From CAYLGY01 sp964383325 (lineage in GTDB: Bacteria; Pseudomonadota; Alphaproteobacteria; Rhizobiales; Rhizobiaceae): 29,699 bases of DNA. How positions within the stretch are numbered: position 1 is the stretch's first letter; each line of letters opens with the position of its first letter. The stretch is taken from positions 1-29,699 of the forward strand of contig CAYLGY010000029.1 of NCBI GenBank assembly GCA_964383325.1, in the 5' to 3' direction. Below are positions 17,001-25,168 of this stretch, one piece after another. Below the pieces are notes generated by a model. It was not told the DNA's origin and made no database searches. It saw nothing but the letters and a program-made list of their open reading frames with translations. Position numbers and translations under genes: made by a program.

Positions 17001-18185
17001 ATGAAATGGAGACCAACCCTGCTGAGCTGCCTGACGTCTGCGGCGCTGCTCGGCACAGCCGGCCTTGCAGCGGCCGAAAGCGCCGTCAAGATCGGCATGA
17101 TCACGACCTTGTCCACCGGGGCAGGCTATCTCGGCCAGGACGTTCGCGACGGCTTCATGCTGGCTGTCGCCGAGGAAGATGGCAAGCTCGGCGGCGTGCC
17201 GGTCGAAGTCATTGTCGAGGATGACGGGCTGAAGCCGGAAATCGGCAAACAGCTTGCGGACCGGTTTCTCGAACAGGAAGAGGTGGAGATCGTCACCGGG
17301 CTGATCTTCTCCAATGTCGCTCCGGTCGTCGCACCCCTCGCGCTGAAGGCCGGCGCGTTCTACATTTCTCCCAATGCGGCGCCGTCGACCTTTGCAGGAT
17401 CCGCTTGTCACGAGAATTATTTCGTCGTTTCCTGGCAGAATGACAGCCTGCACGAAAGCGCGGGAATCTATGCGAACAAGCTTGGCTACGGCAAAGCCTA
17501 TATTCTTGCGCCGAACTATCAGGCCGGGAAGGACGCCCTTGCCGGCTTCAAGCGGTATTTCGAAGGCGAGATTGTCGAGGAAACCTATACCAAGCTGGAC
17601 CAGACCGACTACGCAGCCGAAATCGCCAAGATCCGCGCTGCAGCGCCAGAGATGGTATTCTACTTCCTGCCGGGCGGCATGGGGATCAACTTCCTGAAGC
17701 AATATGCCCAGTCCGGCCTCAATGCCGACATTCCGGTCGTCGTTTCGTCGGTCTCTATGGACGCCGCCATTCTCAAGGCGGTCGGCGATGTCGCACTCGG
17801 CGTTCGTTCGACATCGCACTGGAATCACGATCTCGATAATGCCGCCAACAAGGCCTTTGTCGAGAATTACGTGGCCACCTATAACCGGACTCCGACCGTC
17901 TATTCCAGCCAAGGCTACGATACCGCACGGCTCATCGCCAGCGCACTGAAGGCGACGGGTGGCAAGGTCAAGGAGGACATGGACGGATTTCGAGAAGCGC
18001 TGAGGGCCGCAAATTTTGAGTCCGTGCGTGGCGAATTCAAGTTCGACAACAACCACCATCCGGTCAATGACTGGGTGGGCCGCGTGGTTGAGCAATCAGA
18101 GGATGGCGGGTTTCACAACCGCACTGTCGAGATGGTGGCAGAGGATCTGCGCGACGCCTACGCCGCCGACTGCCCAATGCAGTAA
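17001..18185 (+). CDS. Branched-chain amino acid/aromatic-type ABC transporter substrate-binding protein
   Basis: This is a 394-residue periplasmic binding protein of the Peripla_BP_6 (LivJ-like) fold, with a clear signal peptide (about 1-25, ending AGLAAAES). The mature protein begins VKIGMITTLSTGAGYLGQDV, and carries SNVAPVVAPLALKAGAFYIS and NYQAGKDALAGFKRYF. The overall pattern, including ACHENYF and WQND, recalls from memory the subgroup linked to aromatic acids (Nba-like) more than LivJ itself, so an aromatic or other carboxylate ligand is possible. The ATG at 17001 has AGGGG 9 nt upstream; the open frame runs back to 16932 but would spoil the signal peptide. It is the first gene of a five-gene importer operon and is separated from the permeases by a strong hairpin. 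Confidence 0.92.
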   Translation: MKWRPTLLSCLTSAALLGTAGLAAAESAVKIGMITTLSTGAGYLGQDVRDGFMLAVAEEDGKLGGVPVEVIVEDDGLKPEIGKQLADRFLEQEEVEIVTGLIFSNVAPVVAPLALKAGAFYISPNAAPSTFAGSACHENYFVVSWQNDSLHESAGIYANKLGYGKAYILAPNYQAGKDALAGFKRYFEGEIVEETYTKLDQTDYAAEIAKIRAAAPEMVFYFLPGGMGINFLKQYAQSGLNADIPVVVSSVSMDAAILKAVGDVALGVRSTSHWNHDLDNAANKAFVENYVATYNRTPTVYSSQGYDTARLIASALKATGGKVKEDMDGFREALRAANFESVRGEFKFDNNHHPVNDWVGRVVEQSEDGGFHNRTVEMVAEDLRDAYAADCPMQ

Positions 18186-18200
18186 CCGAGCCATAAGAGG

Positions 18201-18246
18201 CGAACAGGGGGACGGCGACGCCATCCCCGTCTCCCTGTTTGCTTTT
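18201..18246 (+). terminator. Intercistronic hairpin followed by T-rich stretch
   Basis: CGAACAGGGGGACGG (18201-18215) can pair with CCGTCTCCCTGTTTG (18227-18241): about 15 base pairs, with wobble pairs at two positions and an 11-nt loop, followed by CTTTT. It has the form of an intrinsic terminator but lies inside the operon, between the binding-protein gene and the first permease. It probably acts as a partial terminator or 3'-end stabiliser, giving more binding protein than membrane components. Confidence 0.65.
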
Positions 18247-18269
18247 CGCACCCGCTCCTCCGCTCGTCC

Positions 18270-19187
18270 ATGATCCTCTTCATCGAACAATTGCTGAACG
18301 GCATACAGCTCGGAATCTTCCTCTTCCTGGTTTCGGCGGGTCTGACGCTGATCTTCGGCATATTGGGCGTCATCAATCTCGCCCATGGATCGCTGTTCAT
18401 GGTCGGCGCCTTCTTCGCGGCAAGCGTAGCGGCGGCGACGGGCTCCTTCTTTCTCGGCCTTGCTGCCGGCGTTCTCGCCGCCGGAATTGCTGGATTGCTG
18501 ATGGAAGTGCTGATCATCCGCCATCTCTATCGGCGCGACCATCTCGATCAGGTTCTCGCCACTTTCGGGCTGATCCTCTTCGCCAATGAGCTGGTTTCGA
18601 TGATCTGGGGAAGGACTCCCATCTTCTACAGCGCTCCCGGCTTCCTCAATTCCTCCTTGGAGATCCTTCCGGGAATCATCTACCCGGCATATCGGCTTTT
18701 CATCATCGGCGTCGGTATTGCCATCGCCATTGCCCTCTATTTCGTCATTTCACGCACACGTCTCGGCATGCTGGTACGGGCCGGATCGACCCATCGCGAC
18801 ATTGTCGGCGCGCTCGGCGTCAATATTTCGCTGTTGTTCCTGCTCGTTTTCGGACTCGGAGCCATGCTTGCCGGACTGGCCGGCGCCATGGCCGGACCCT
18901 TGATTTCCGTGCAGACCGGCATGGGCGAAAGCCAGCTCATCCTTTCCTTCGTCGTCATCGTGATCGGCGGTATCGGATCCCTGCGCGGCGCGTTCATCGG
19001 TGCCCTGCTGGTCGGAATTGTCGATACGCTCGGCCGCGCCTTCATCCCCGATCTGCTCAAGCTTTTCCTTGCGCCATCCGCTGCCGACGGAATCGGCGGT
19101 GGCCTGTCGTCGATGGCAATCTACCTGCTCATGGCGGCGGTGCTGATCATCCGCCCCTCGGGGCTGTTCCCGGTCGCGGCGCGCTGA
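18270..19187 (+). CDS. Branched-chain amino acid-type ABC transporter permease, LivH family
   Basis: This is a 305-residue integral membrane permease with eight or so hydrophobic segments. The N-terminus, LFIEQLLNGIQLGIFLFLVS, and GVINLAHGSLFMVGAFFAA are diagnostic of LivH-type subunits. The C-terminal half has the conserved VVIVIGGIGSLRGAFIGALL loop that contacts the ATPases. Length is normal. It begins 84 nt after the binding-protein gene, beyond the hairpin, and no good Shine-Dalgarno is seen before the ATG. It ends 5 nt before the LivM-type gene. It should form a heterodimer with that protein as the transport path for the ligand captured by the upstream binding protein. Confidence 0.95.
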   Translation: MILFIEQLLNGIQLGIFLFLVSAGLTLIFGILGVINLAHGSLFMVGAFFAASVAAATGSFFLGLAAGVLAAGIAGLLMEVLIIRHLYRRDHLDQVLATFGLILFANELVSMIWGRTPIFYSAPGFLNSSLEILPGIIYPAYRLFIIGVGIAIAIALYFVISRTRLGMLVRAGSTHRDIVGALGVNISLLFLLVFGLGAMLAGLAGAMAGPLISVQTGMGESQLILSFVVIVIGGIGSLRGAFIGALLVGIVDTLGRAFIPDLLKLFLAPSAADGIGGGLSSMAIYLLMAAVLIIRPSGLFPVAAR

Positions 19188-19192
19188 AGCCG

Positions 19193-20209
19193 ATGTCAAG
19201 CCGACTCACGATTTCCCGGTACATTCTGATTGCTGGCTTCGTCGGACTTGCCGTGCTCGTGCCGACTCTGCTGAATGCCATTGGGCAGTCTTTCCTGATC
19301 GGCAGCGCAACGCGCATCGTCGTCTACGCCATCGCAGCCATGAGCCTCAACCTGATTCTCGGCTATGGCGGAATGGTGAGTTTCGGCCAAGCAGCCTTCT
19401 TCGGCATCGGCGCCTATGTCACCGGAATCCTGTCCTTTCATCTGTTCGAAGGCACGGAGTTTCTGGGATTGATCGCCGGCACGAATTCGGCGCTGGTGTC
19501 CTGGACCGCCTCGATCATCATCTCGGCGCTGTTCGCGCTGGTGATCGGCGCACTCAGTCTGCGCACATCGGGCGTCTATTTCATCATGATCACGCTTGCC
19601 TTCGCGCAGATGCTGTTCTTCCTTTTCGTGTCGCTCGAACGTTATGGCGGCGACGACGGCTTCATGATGTTCGATGGCCGCAGCCGGCTGCCCTGGCTCG
19701 ATCTGGATCGGAATGCCACCTTCTTTCATGTTTGCCTCGCAATATTGCTTGCCTGCCTCGCCGGAATGCATTTGCTTGTACATTCCCGTTTCGGAAGGGT
19801 CCTGCATGGCTGCCGCGTGAACGAGGCCCGTATGCGGGCGCTCGGCTGTCCGACCTATCGCTACAAGCTGGCCGCTTTCGTGCTGGCTGGCGCGATTGCC
19901 GGTCTGGCCGGTGCTCTGCAGGCGAACCTGACCGAATTCGTCAGTCCTGACACCCTGCACTGGACACGTTCGGGCGATCTCCTGGTGATCGTCATTCTCG
20001 GCGGTATCGGGACGCTGTTCGGACCCCTCGCGGGGGCGGCAGTATTCTTGCTGCTGGAAGAATTCCTGCCGGTCCTGTTTCGCGATCTCGGCCTGGGCCT
20101 CCTGCAGGAACATTGGCGGGTCGTGTTCGGTCCGATGCTGATCCTGGTGGTTCTTTTCGCCCGCCGTGGCATCTACGGGTCGCTTGCATCCCGAAGGCGT
20201 ACACCATGA
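19193..20209 (+). CDS. Branched-chain amino acid-type ABC transporter permease, LivM family
   Basis: This is a 338-residue permease of the LivM type. Hydrophobic segments run through most of its length. Family signatures are YAIAAMSLNLILGYGGMVSF, then FGQAAFFGIGAY, the GVYFIMITLAFAQMLFF segment, the EAA-like cytoplasmic loop VNEARMRALGCPTYRYKL and VIVILGGIGTLFGPLAGA. It starts 5 nt after the LivH-type gene and its TGA overlaps the ATG of the LivG-type ATPase (ATGA), a sign of translational coupling. It pairs with the LivH-type subunit. Substrate is set by the binding protein and is unknown. Confidence 0.95.
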   Translation: MSSRLTISRYILIAGFVGLAVLVPTLLNAIGQSFLIGSATRIVVYAIAAMSLNLILGYGGMVSFGQAAFFGIGAYVTGILSFHLFEGTEFLGLIAGTNSALVSWTASIIISALFALVIGALSLRTSGVYFIMITLAFAQMLFFLFVSLERYGGDDGFMMFDGRSRLPWLDLDRNATFFHVCLAILLACLAGMHLLVHSRFGRVLHGCRVNEARMRALGCPTYRYKLAAFVLAGAIAGLAGALQANLTEFVSPDTLHWTRSGDLLVIVILGGIGTLFGPLAGAAVFLLLEEFLPVLFRDLGLGLLQEHWRVVFGPMLILVVLFARRGIYGSLASRRRTP

Positions 20210-20964
20210 CCGTGCTGTTGGAATTGCAGGATCTTGCAAAGTCGTTCGGCGCCATCCGCGCCTCGGACGGCCTGGATCTTTCTGTCATCGAAGGCGAGTT
20301 GCACGCCGTAATCGGGCCCAATGGCGCCGGCAAGACGACAATGGTCGCCCAGCTTGCCGGCCAGATCAGGCCCGACATGGGAACAATCCGTTTCGATGGG
20401 CGGGACATCACTCATCTGCCCGAACATTTGCGCCCGCATCTGGGACTCGTGCGCTCCTTCCAGATCACCTCCATCTTTCCGGAATTCACCGCGCTGGAGA
20501 ATGTGGCGATGGCGGTGCAGATCCGTTCCGGCCACAGCTTTCGCTTCTTCAGGCCGGCCAACCGCGATCCGCGCCTGAGCATGCCGGCGATGCGGTATCT
20601 TGAGCGCACGGGACTTGCCGAACACGCTCAGCGCCCGGCTGCAACCCTCGCACATGGCCAGCGGCGGCAACTCGAAATCGCGATGGCGCTGGCGCTCGAG
20701 CCACGGCTGCTGGTCCTGGACGAGCCGATGGCAGGCATGGGCACGGAAGAGAGCGCGGCAGTCGTATCGCTGCTGAAGTCGCTCAAGGGCCGTCTGACGA
20801 TGCTCCTGATCGAGCATGACATGGATGCCGTTTTCCAGCTTGCCGACCGGATTTCAGTCCTGGTGTATGGCAAGGTCATTGCCACTGGCGCCCCGGACGA
20901 GATTCGCGCCAATCCCGAGGTACGCACGGCCTATCTCGGTGAGGAGGCCGGGACGGATGCTTGA
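20206..20964 (+). CDS. Branched-chain amino acid-type ABC transporter ATP-binding protein, LivG family
   Basis: This is a 252-residue ABC ATPase. Walker A is GPNGAGKTT (37-45). The signature has the LAHGQRRQLEIAMAL form that marks LivG-type subunits rather than the canonical LSGGQ. Walker B is LLVLDEPMAGMG and the switch His is in IEHDMDAVF. The C-terminus ends in AYLGEEAGTDA, typical of the family. The ATG at 20206 overlaps the LivM-type stop by 4 nt; the frame is open back to 20113 but that segment is a shadow. Its 3' end overlaps the LivF-type start by 8 nt. It forms a heterodimeric motor with that protein. Confidence 0.95.
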   Translation: MTVLLELQDLAKSFGAIRASDGLDLSVIEGELHAVIGPNGAGKTTMVAQLAGQIRPDMGTIRFDGRDITHLPEHLRPHLGLVRSFQITSIFPEFTALENVAMAVQIRSGHSFRFFRPANRDPRLSMPAMRYLERTGLAEHAQRPAATLAHGQRRQLEIAMALALEPRLLVLDEPMAGMGTEESAAVVSLLKSLKGRLTMLLIEHDMDAVFQLADRISVLVYGKVIATGAPDEIRANPEVRTAYLGEEAGTDA

Positions 20965-21658
20965 AGTTCGTGCACTTTCTGCGGGATATGGCCCCATACA
21001 GGTGCTTTTCGACATTCACCTCACCGTCGGATCCGGTGAGATCGTCACCCTCCTCGGGCGCAACGGCATGGGCAAGACGACGACGGTACGTGCCATTACC
21101 GGGCTAATGGGGATCATGGCAGGCAACATCAGGTTCTGCGGTGAATCGATCGCCGGCCAGCCCTCCTACTGCATTGCCCGGCGCGGAATTGGCCTCGTCC
21201 CGGAAGGCCGGCAGATTTTTCCCACGCTCAACGTGCGCGAGAACCTGATCGCGACGGCTGCGAACCATTCGGGCAGGAAGGCGCCATGGACGCTTGAGCG
21301 AATCTACGAACTGTTCCCGGTACTGGCCGATAGGCAGAACCAGTCCGGGGGCTCCCTTTCCGGCGGGGAGCAGCAGATGCTGGCCATTGGTCGGGCCTTG
21401 ATGACCAACCCGGCGCTGCTCATCCTCGATGAGGCCACGGAAGGGCTGGCACCGCTGATCCGCAAGGAGATCTATGGCTGCATTGCCTCATTGAAGGCAG
21501 AAGGCCAGTCCATCCTGATGATCGACAAGCACATTGCCGAACTGGTTCGGGTCGCGGACCGGCATGTCATTGTCGAGAAGGGGCGGACGGTCTGGTCCGG
21601 TGACGGCGCCGCATTCCTTGCCCAGCCCGAATTGCGCCAGCGCTATCTGGGGATCTGA
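20957..21658 (+). CDS. Branched-chain amino acid-type ABC transporter ATP-binding protein, LivF family
   Basis: This is a 233-residue ABC ATPase. Walker A is GRNGMGKTT (34-42), the signature is LSGGEQQMLAIGRAL, Walker B is LLILDEATEGLAP and the switch His is in IDKHIAEL. The phrase GIGLVPEGRQIFPTLNVREN is highly characteristic of LivF. The start at 20957 is preferred over the longer open frame from 20816 because GGAGG lies about 8 nt upstream and the extension is an antiparallel shadow of the LivG-type gene. It is the last gene of the importer operon and converges with the PAP2 gene, leaving only 9 nt between stop codons and no visible intrinsic terminator. Confidence 0.95.
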   Translation: MLEVRALSAGYGPIQVLFDIHLTVGSGEIVTLLGRNGMGKTTTVRAITGLMGIMAGNIRFCGESIAGQPSYCIARRGIGLVPEGRQIFPTLNVRENLIATAANHSGRKAPWTLERIYELFPVLADRQNQSGGSLSGGEQQMLAIGRALMTNPALLILDEATEGLAPLIRKEIYGCIASLKAEGQSILMIDKHIAELVRVADRHVIVEKGRTVWSGDGAAFLAQPELRQRYLGI

Positions 21659-21667
21659 ATTCCAGGA

Positions 21668-22438
21668 CTACAGGAAAAATGACGGACGCGGTACGGGCAG
21701 CCGCGGACCGTCATGGCGGAATACATAGCCAAGTCGGGCGAAGATGCTGGCCATGAGCACGGCGAAGCCGAATCCGAGACTGAAGCCCGCAATGACATCC
21801 GATGGGAAATGGGCGCCGACAATGACACGGGTCAGCGCAAGCCAGGTGCCGAGCAGCAGAATGGCAGGACGCGCGCGCGGCAGGAACAGGAACAGGATCG
21901 CCGTCATGGCTCCAACCGTCGTTGAGTGGCCGGAAGGAAAGCTGGCATAGGATGAATCGACCGCGAAAGGTTCAAAAGAGAATGCGCCCTCCCCCACGCG
22001 TGGACGGGCCCGGCCAATCAGTCGTTTCAAAAAGGTAACAATCAGTCCGGACAGTCCGACGGACAGGAGGATGAAAAACGCAAGGCCGGTCCAGTTGTAG
22101 AGGCGAAGGAGCCGGCGCGGGGCAGCGCCTTGCCAGTCGATGAGATTCATGGCGAGCAGAACGAGCGCCGCCGGGATCAGATACCAGCCGCTGAGGCCGA
22201 TATCCGTCATCCATTGCGCCGGGACCTGCAACCATCCTGGCCAATTGCCACGAAGTTCTGCAGCCCACCCATCGAGCCAGATAAGGGCGGCAATGGCCAT
22301 GAGGGCGACAAGGAACATGAGCAGGAACGACCGCGGCCCGAAATACCCGCCTCGGGGCGAAGTTCGACGATTGCGCGCCCGGATCAGGCGCCAGGTCTGC
22401 TGGAAATTCCGCCAGGACCGCCGCGGCAAGCTCCTCAT
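21668..22438 (-). CDS. PAP2-family membrane phosphatase (left arm)
   Basis: This is a 256-residue membrane phosphatase with five or six hydrophobic segments. All three PAP2 motifs are present: KRLIGRARP (138-146), SFPSGH (166-171, acid/base His171) and TRVIVGAHFPSD (203-214, nucleophile His210 and Asp214). It should therefore be catalytically active on a lipid phosphate or pyrophosphate such as polyprenyl pyrophosphate, phosphatidic acid, phosphatidylglycerol phosphate or lipid A. The ATG at 22438 overlaps the GT39 stop in an ATGA, so it is coupled to the glycosyltransferase; the longer open frame to 22615 is not needed. Context suggests a job in the same envelope-glycan pathway, for instance LpxE-like dephosphorylation or carrier-lipid recycling. 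The substrate is inferred from context only. Confidence 0.92.
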   Translation of the reverse strand: MRSLPRRSWRNFQQTWRLIRARNRRTSPRGGYFGPRSFLLMFLVALMAIAALIWLDGWAAELRGNWPGWLQVPAQWMTDIGLSGWYLIPAALVLLAMNLIDWQGAAPRRLLRLYNWTGLAFFILLSVGLSGLIVTFLKRLIGRARPRVGEGAFSFEPFAVDSSYASFPSGHSTTVGAMTAILFLFLPRARPAILLLGTWLALTRVIVGAHFPSDVIAGFSLGFGFAVLMASIFARLGYVFRHDGPRLPVPRPSFFL

Positions 22439-24090
22439 TCGCGGACCCCCTTCGTCCCCGTCGTGGATAGTCGGTAGAGGCCCAGCCCCAGTTCCCTGCC
22501 ATTCGAATAGTTCAGCCCGTCTATTCTGGCCAGCTGGATGAGCCGGCGGCCCGGCATCTGCGCCAGGCCGGCCAGCTGTTCCGCTTCCGCAGCGGGTGCC
22601 AGCGCCAATGCGCATTCCGGATCGGACTTGAGATTGGCAGCAACACCGTCAAGGTCGGTAAGCCGCGTTTGCGTGCCCGCCTGGAAGACGAGGCTCGGCT
22701 CATGGAACCCGCTCGCCGCCAGAACCGAGTCCCGACAGGGCTTGGCGGCCTCCAGCGTCGCGACGATCCGCGGCGTCAGCCACAGCCGGTCCAGTGACGG
22801 GAGCACTGCGGCGAAAAGCAGGCCATAGGCAATTGCGGCCGCAATTGCGGTCGCGATCATGCCTCGGACCGACGCAGCATGTCGCAGGCCCAGCCAACCC
22901 GTCACGAGAATCATTACGGCGGTGGCCAGGCCCGCGAAGGAAAAGCCACCGCCCAAATGGATCGGCGCGGCCACGGCAATCGCAGCGAGCGCAAGCGTCA
23001 CGATCGAATGGCCGCCAACGGCAACCCGAAACAGCCATCTCGACCATGTCGAGCGCATTGGTGCTGCAAGGACGCCATTGGCGGAAACCACCCATCCGAG
23101 GGCCAATGACAGCGCGGGATAGGCCGGCAACATGTAATGCGGCAGTTTCGTCGGGATCAGCTCGCAGAGCAGCCAGAAGGGCACATACCAGGCGAGCAGG
23201 AACAGGAGCGGCGCCTCCGTCTTCATGCGGCTCAGCGCCGCGAGCCCTGCGAGGAGCAGCAGAGGACCGAGTGGCCAGACATAAAGCCCGTAGGTCAGCA
23301 CATAATAGCCCGGCGGCGCGCCATGGGATTCCTGCCCACTGGCCACCTTGCCCAGCATGTCCGTCGCAACGGATTCGCTCCAGAAGGCACTGCCGCCCAC
23401 AAGGGTAATCGCAATGAGCCACGGCGCGGCAATCAGCGCCGCGAGCAATATGCCCTTGCCGGGCTGCAGCCTCCGCAACCACCCCCAGTCGCGCTCGATT
23501 GCCCACAGCGTCCCGATATTGGCGAGGCTGAGGAGCGGCACGATCGGCCCCTTGAGCAGGATTGCAAAACCCTGAGCGGTCCAGAATAGCCAGACAAGGC
23601 CGCTCCAAGAAGCTCCATTCCGGCGCGCTGCGGCATGGATCTGCATCAAGGAGCCCTGCGCAACCACTGCAAGCGCGAGAAGCATGGCGTCGGTCTTGGC
23701 GATCCGGCCCTCGAAAGCCACACCGAACATCGCCATCAACGCCAGCGCCGACATCATGCCACCGGCTGTGCCGAACAGCGCCCGGCCGGTGAGGAAGGTT
23801 GCCGTCACGGCGATCAGGATTGCAGCAACGCTCACCAGACGGTAATGCCAGACAGGTGCGGCCGGCCCATCCCCCCCGGCAAGGACGGCAAGCGATTGCA
23901 ACCAGTAAATGCCGATCGGCTTCTTGTACCGCGACTCGTCCTGAAACCGGATATCGATGAAATCGCCGCGATCGACCATCTGCTTCGTTGCCTGCACATA
24001 GCGGCTCTCATCGCGATCAAGCGGCGGCAGCGAGGCAATGCCGGGCAATGTCATGCCCAGCGCCAGTACGATCAGGAAAATCAGGCGCAT
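22435..24090 (-). CDS. ArnT-like glycosyltransferase family 39 protein (left arm)
   Basis: This is a 551-residue polytopic GT39/GT83-type transferase that uses a polyprenyl-phosphate sugar donor on the periplasmic side. The first periplasmic loop bears the acidic catalytic signature PPLDRDESRY (22-31), followed by FQDESRYKKPIGIYWLQ (49-65), close to ArnT-type sequences. About a dozen hydrophobic segments follow, then a small soluble C-terminal part. In relatives the acceptor is lipid A (ArnT, Rgt proteins) or protein (PMT). The start at 24090 lies 18 nt after the LAB_N gene, without a clear Shine-Dalgarno, and its stop overlaps the PAP2 start. The donor is probably the product of the GT2 gene two positions upstream. 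Transferred sugar and acceptor are not known. Confidence 0.92.
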   Translation of the reverse strand: MRLIFLIVLALGMTLPGIASLPPLDRDESRYVQATKQMVDRGDFIDIRFQDESRYKKPIGIYWLQSLAVLAGGDGPAAPVWHYRLVSVAAILIAVTATFLTGRALFGTAGGMMSALALMAMFGVAFEGRIAKTDAMLLALAVVAQGSLMQIHAAARRNGASWSGLVWLFWTAQGFAILLKGPIVPLLSLANIGTLWAIERDWGWLRRLQPGKGILLAALIAAPWLIAITLVGGSAFWSESVATDMLGKVASGQESHGAPPGYYVLTYGLYVWPLGPLLLLAGLAALSRMKTEAPLLFLLAWYVPFWLLCELIPTKLPHYMLPAYPALSLALGWVVSANGVLAAPMRSTWSRWLFRVAVGGHSIVTLALAAIAVAAPIHLGGGFSFAGLATAVMILVTGWLGLRHAASVRGMIATAIAAAIAYGLLFAAVLPSLDRLWLTPRIVATLEAAKPCRDSVLAASGFHEPSLVFQAGTQTRLTDLDGVAANLKSDPECALALAPAAEAEQLAGLAQMPGRRLIQLARIDGLNYSNGRELGLGLYRLSTTGTKGVRE

Positions 24091-24108
24091 CGAAGCTGGC
24101 TACGCAAG

Positions 24109-24441
24109 TCAACTCGCATCCGACATTGCGGCTCGGCGCTCGGCGGCGATCAACCAGAGATTGCGTACATAGATGAACAGCCCAAGTCCCTGCCCCGCAA
24201 TGAATACGGGATCCTGGCGCTGGATGGCGTAGATGAACAGCAGCGCGCCTCCACCAAGCGAAAAGAACCAGAAGGCAATCGGGATCACGCTGCGCCGGGC
24301 TCGTTCGGATGCGATCCATTGCACGAGAAAACGCATGGTGAACAGGCCCTGGGCAAGAAATCCGAGCAGGACCCAACCATCGAACTGGTCAATGAAGACA
24401 TTCTGCAGCCATTCCGTCAGGAAGCGCACCAGGTCAGACAT
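24109..24441 (-). CDS. Small membrane protein with lipid A biosynthesis N-terminal (LAB_N) domain
   Basis: This is a 110-residue protein with three to four hydrophobic segments. Landmarks of the LAB_N family are RFLVQWIASERARRSVIP, FWFFSLGGGALLFIYAI, then RQDPVFI and QGLGLFIYVRNLW. The domain occurs fused to LpxB in some bacteria and as a stand-alone protein next to GT2 and ArnT-like genes. Its biochemical function is unknown; a role as a transporter-like partner for lipid-linked sugars is only a guess. The ATG at 24441 overlaps the GT2 gene end by 8 nt, implying coupling; the longer frame to 24576 is a shadow of the GT2 gene. It sits between GT2 and GT39. Confidence 0.88.
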   Translation of the reverse strand: MSDLVRFLTEWLQNVFIDQFDGWVLLGFLAQGLFTMRFLVQWIASERARRSVIPIAFWFFSLGGGALLFIYAIQRQDPVFIAGQGLGLFIYVRNLWLIAAERRAAMSDAS

Positions 24442-25168
24442 GCGGAATCTCCTCAGCCAGAGGCATTCTCCTGCGCCGGCGGCGCAACCACCACACCCCG
24501 AACAGATCGAGCGCCCCCTGCAGGCCGCGATCGAGAATGCCATAATTGGACTGGCCGTGCTGGCGCGGCCGGTCAATCACATCGAGATGCGCGATTTCAT
24601 ACCCTTCCTGCAGGACGAGCGCAGGCACATAGCGATGCGTGCCATCAAAAAAGGGCAGGCGGCGCAGGATATCCGCATGGATGGCTTTCAGACCACATCC
24701 CGTGTCTCGCGTCTGGTCGCGCAGGATCCGGTTGCGCAGTCCGTTGGCGAATCTGGACGCCCATTGCTTCAGCGTCGAATCGCGCCTTTTCAGCCGCTGA
24801 CCCTGGACCATGCCGCAACGCGGCCCGCCGGCGATCAACCTGTCGATCAGGGCAGGCAGATAGGCCGGATCGTTCTGTCCGTCGCCGTCCAGCGTGCCGA
24901 TGATCCCGCCCCGTGCCGCCCATGCGCCGGACCGTAGCGCCAGGCTCTGCCCCGAAGACCGGGCATGGCGGATCTCTCGCAAGGGGAAGGTGCAAATCCG
25001 TGCCTGCTCGGCAAGGACCTCACCGGTCCGGTCGGTGGAACCGTCATTGACGACAATGACCTCGAAGCTGCGCCCTTCCAGGGCAGCGCCGATCTCCGAC
25101 AGCAGCACCGGCAGATTCTCCGCCTCGTTCCTGCAGGGAATGACGATCGAAATCTGGGGACCCGTCAT
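24434..25168 (-). CDS. Glycosyltransferase family 2, polyprenyl-phosphate sugar synthase type
   Basis: This is a 244-residue GT2 enzyme of the dolichol-phosphate mannose synthase/ArnC-like branch. It begins ISIVIPCRNEAENLP; the nucleotide-sugar motifs are NDGSTD (41-46) and the DxD-like LDGDGQNDP (93-101). DTGCGLKAI and RQHGQSNYG are typical of DPM1-type members. It lacks the two C-terminal membrane helices of ArnC, ending instead with one amphipathic segment and a run of six arginines, which probably holds it at the inner face of the membrane. It likely loads a sugar from a nucleotide donor onto undecaprenyl phosphate for the GT39 enzymes. The ATG at 25168 has AGGA 9 nt upstream. It is the first gene of the left arm. 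Confidence 0.92.
   Translation of the reverse strand: MTGPQISIVIPCRNEAENLPVLLSEIGAALEGRSFEVIVVNDGSTDRTGEVLAEQARICTFPLREIRHARSSGQSLALRSGAWAARGGIIGTLDGDGQNDPAYLPALIDRLIAGGPRCGMVQGQRLKRRDSTLKQWASRFANGLRNRILRDQTRDTGCGLKAIHADILRRLPFFDGTHRYVPALVLQEGYEIAHLDVIDRPRQHGQSNYGILDRGLQGALDLFGVWWLRRRRRRMPLAEEIPHV

Noticed and set aside
16983..18095. 370-codon minus-strand open frame over the binding-protein gene
   Set aside because: It is antisense to a well-supported secreted binding protein and has no recognisable domain or start site.
21655..21672. Bidirectional terminator between the convergent LivF-type and PAP2 genes
   Set aside because: Only 9 nt separate the stop codons and no inverted repeat with a T run could be found there.
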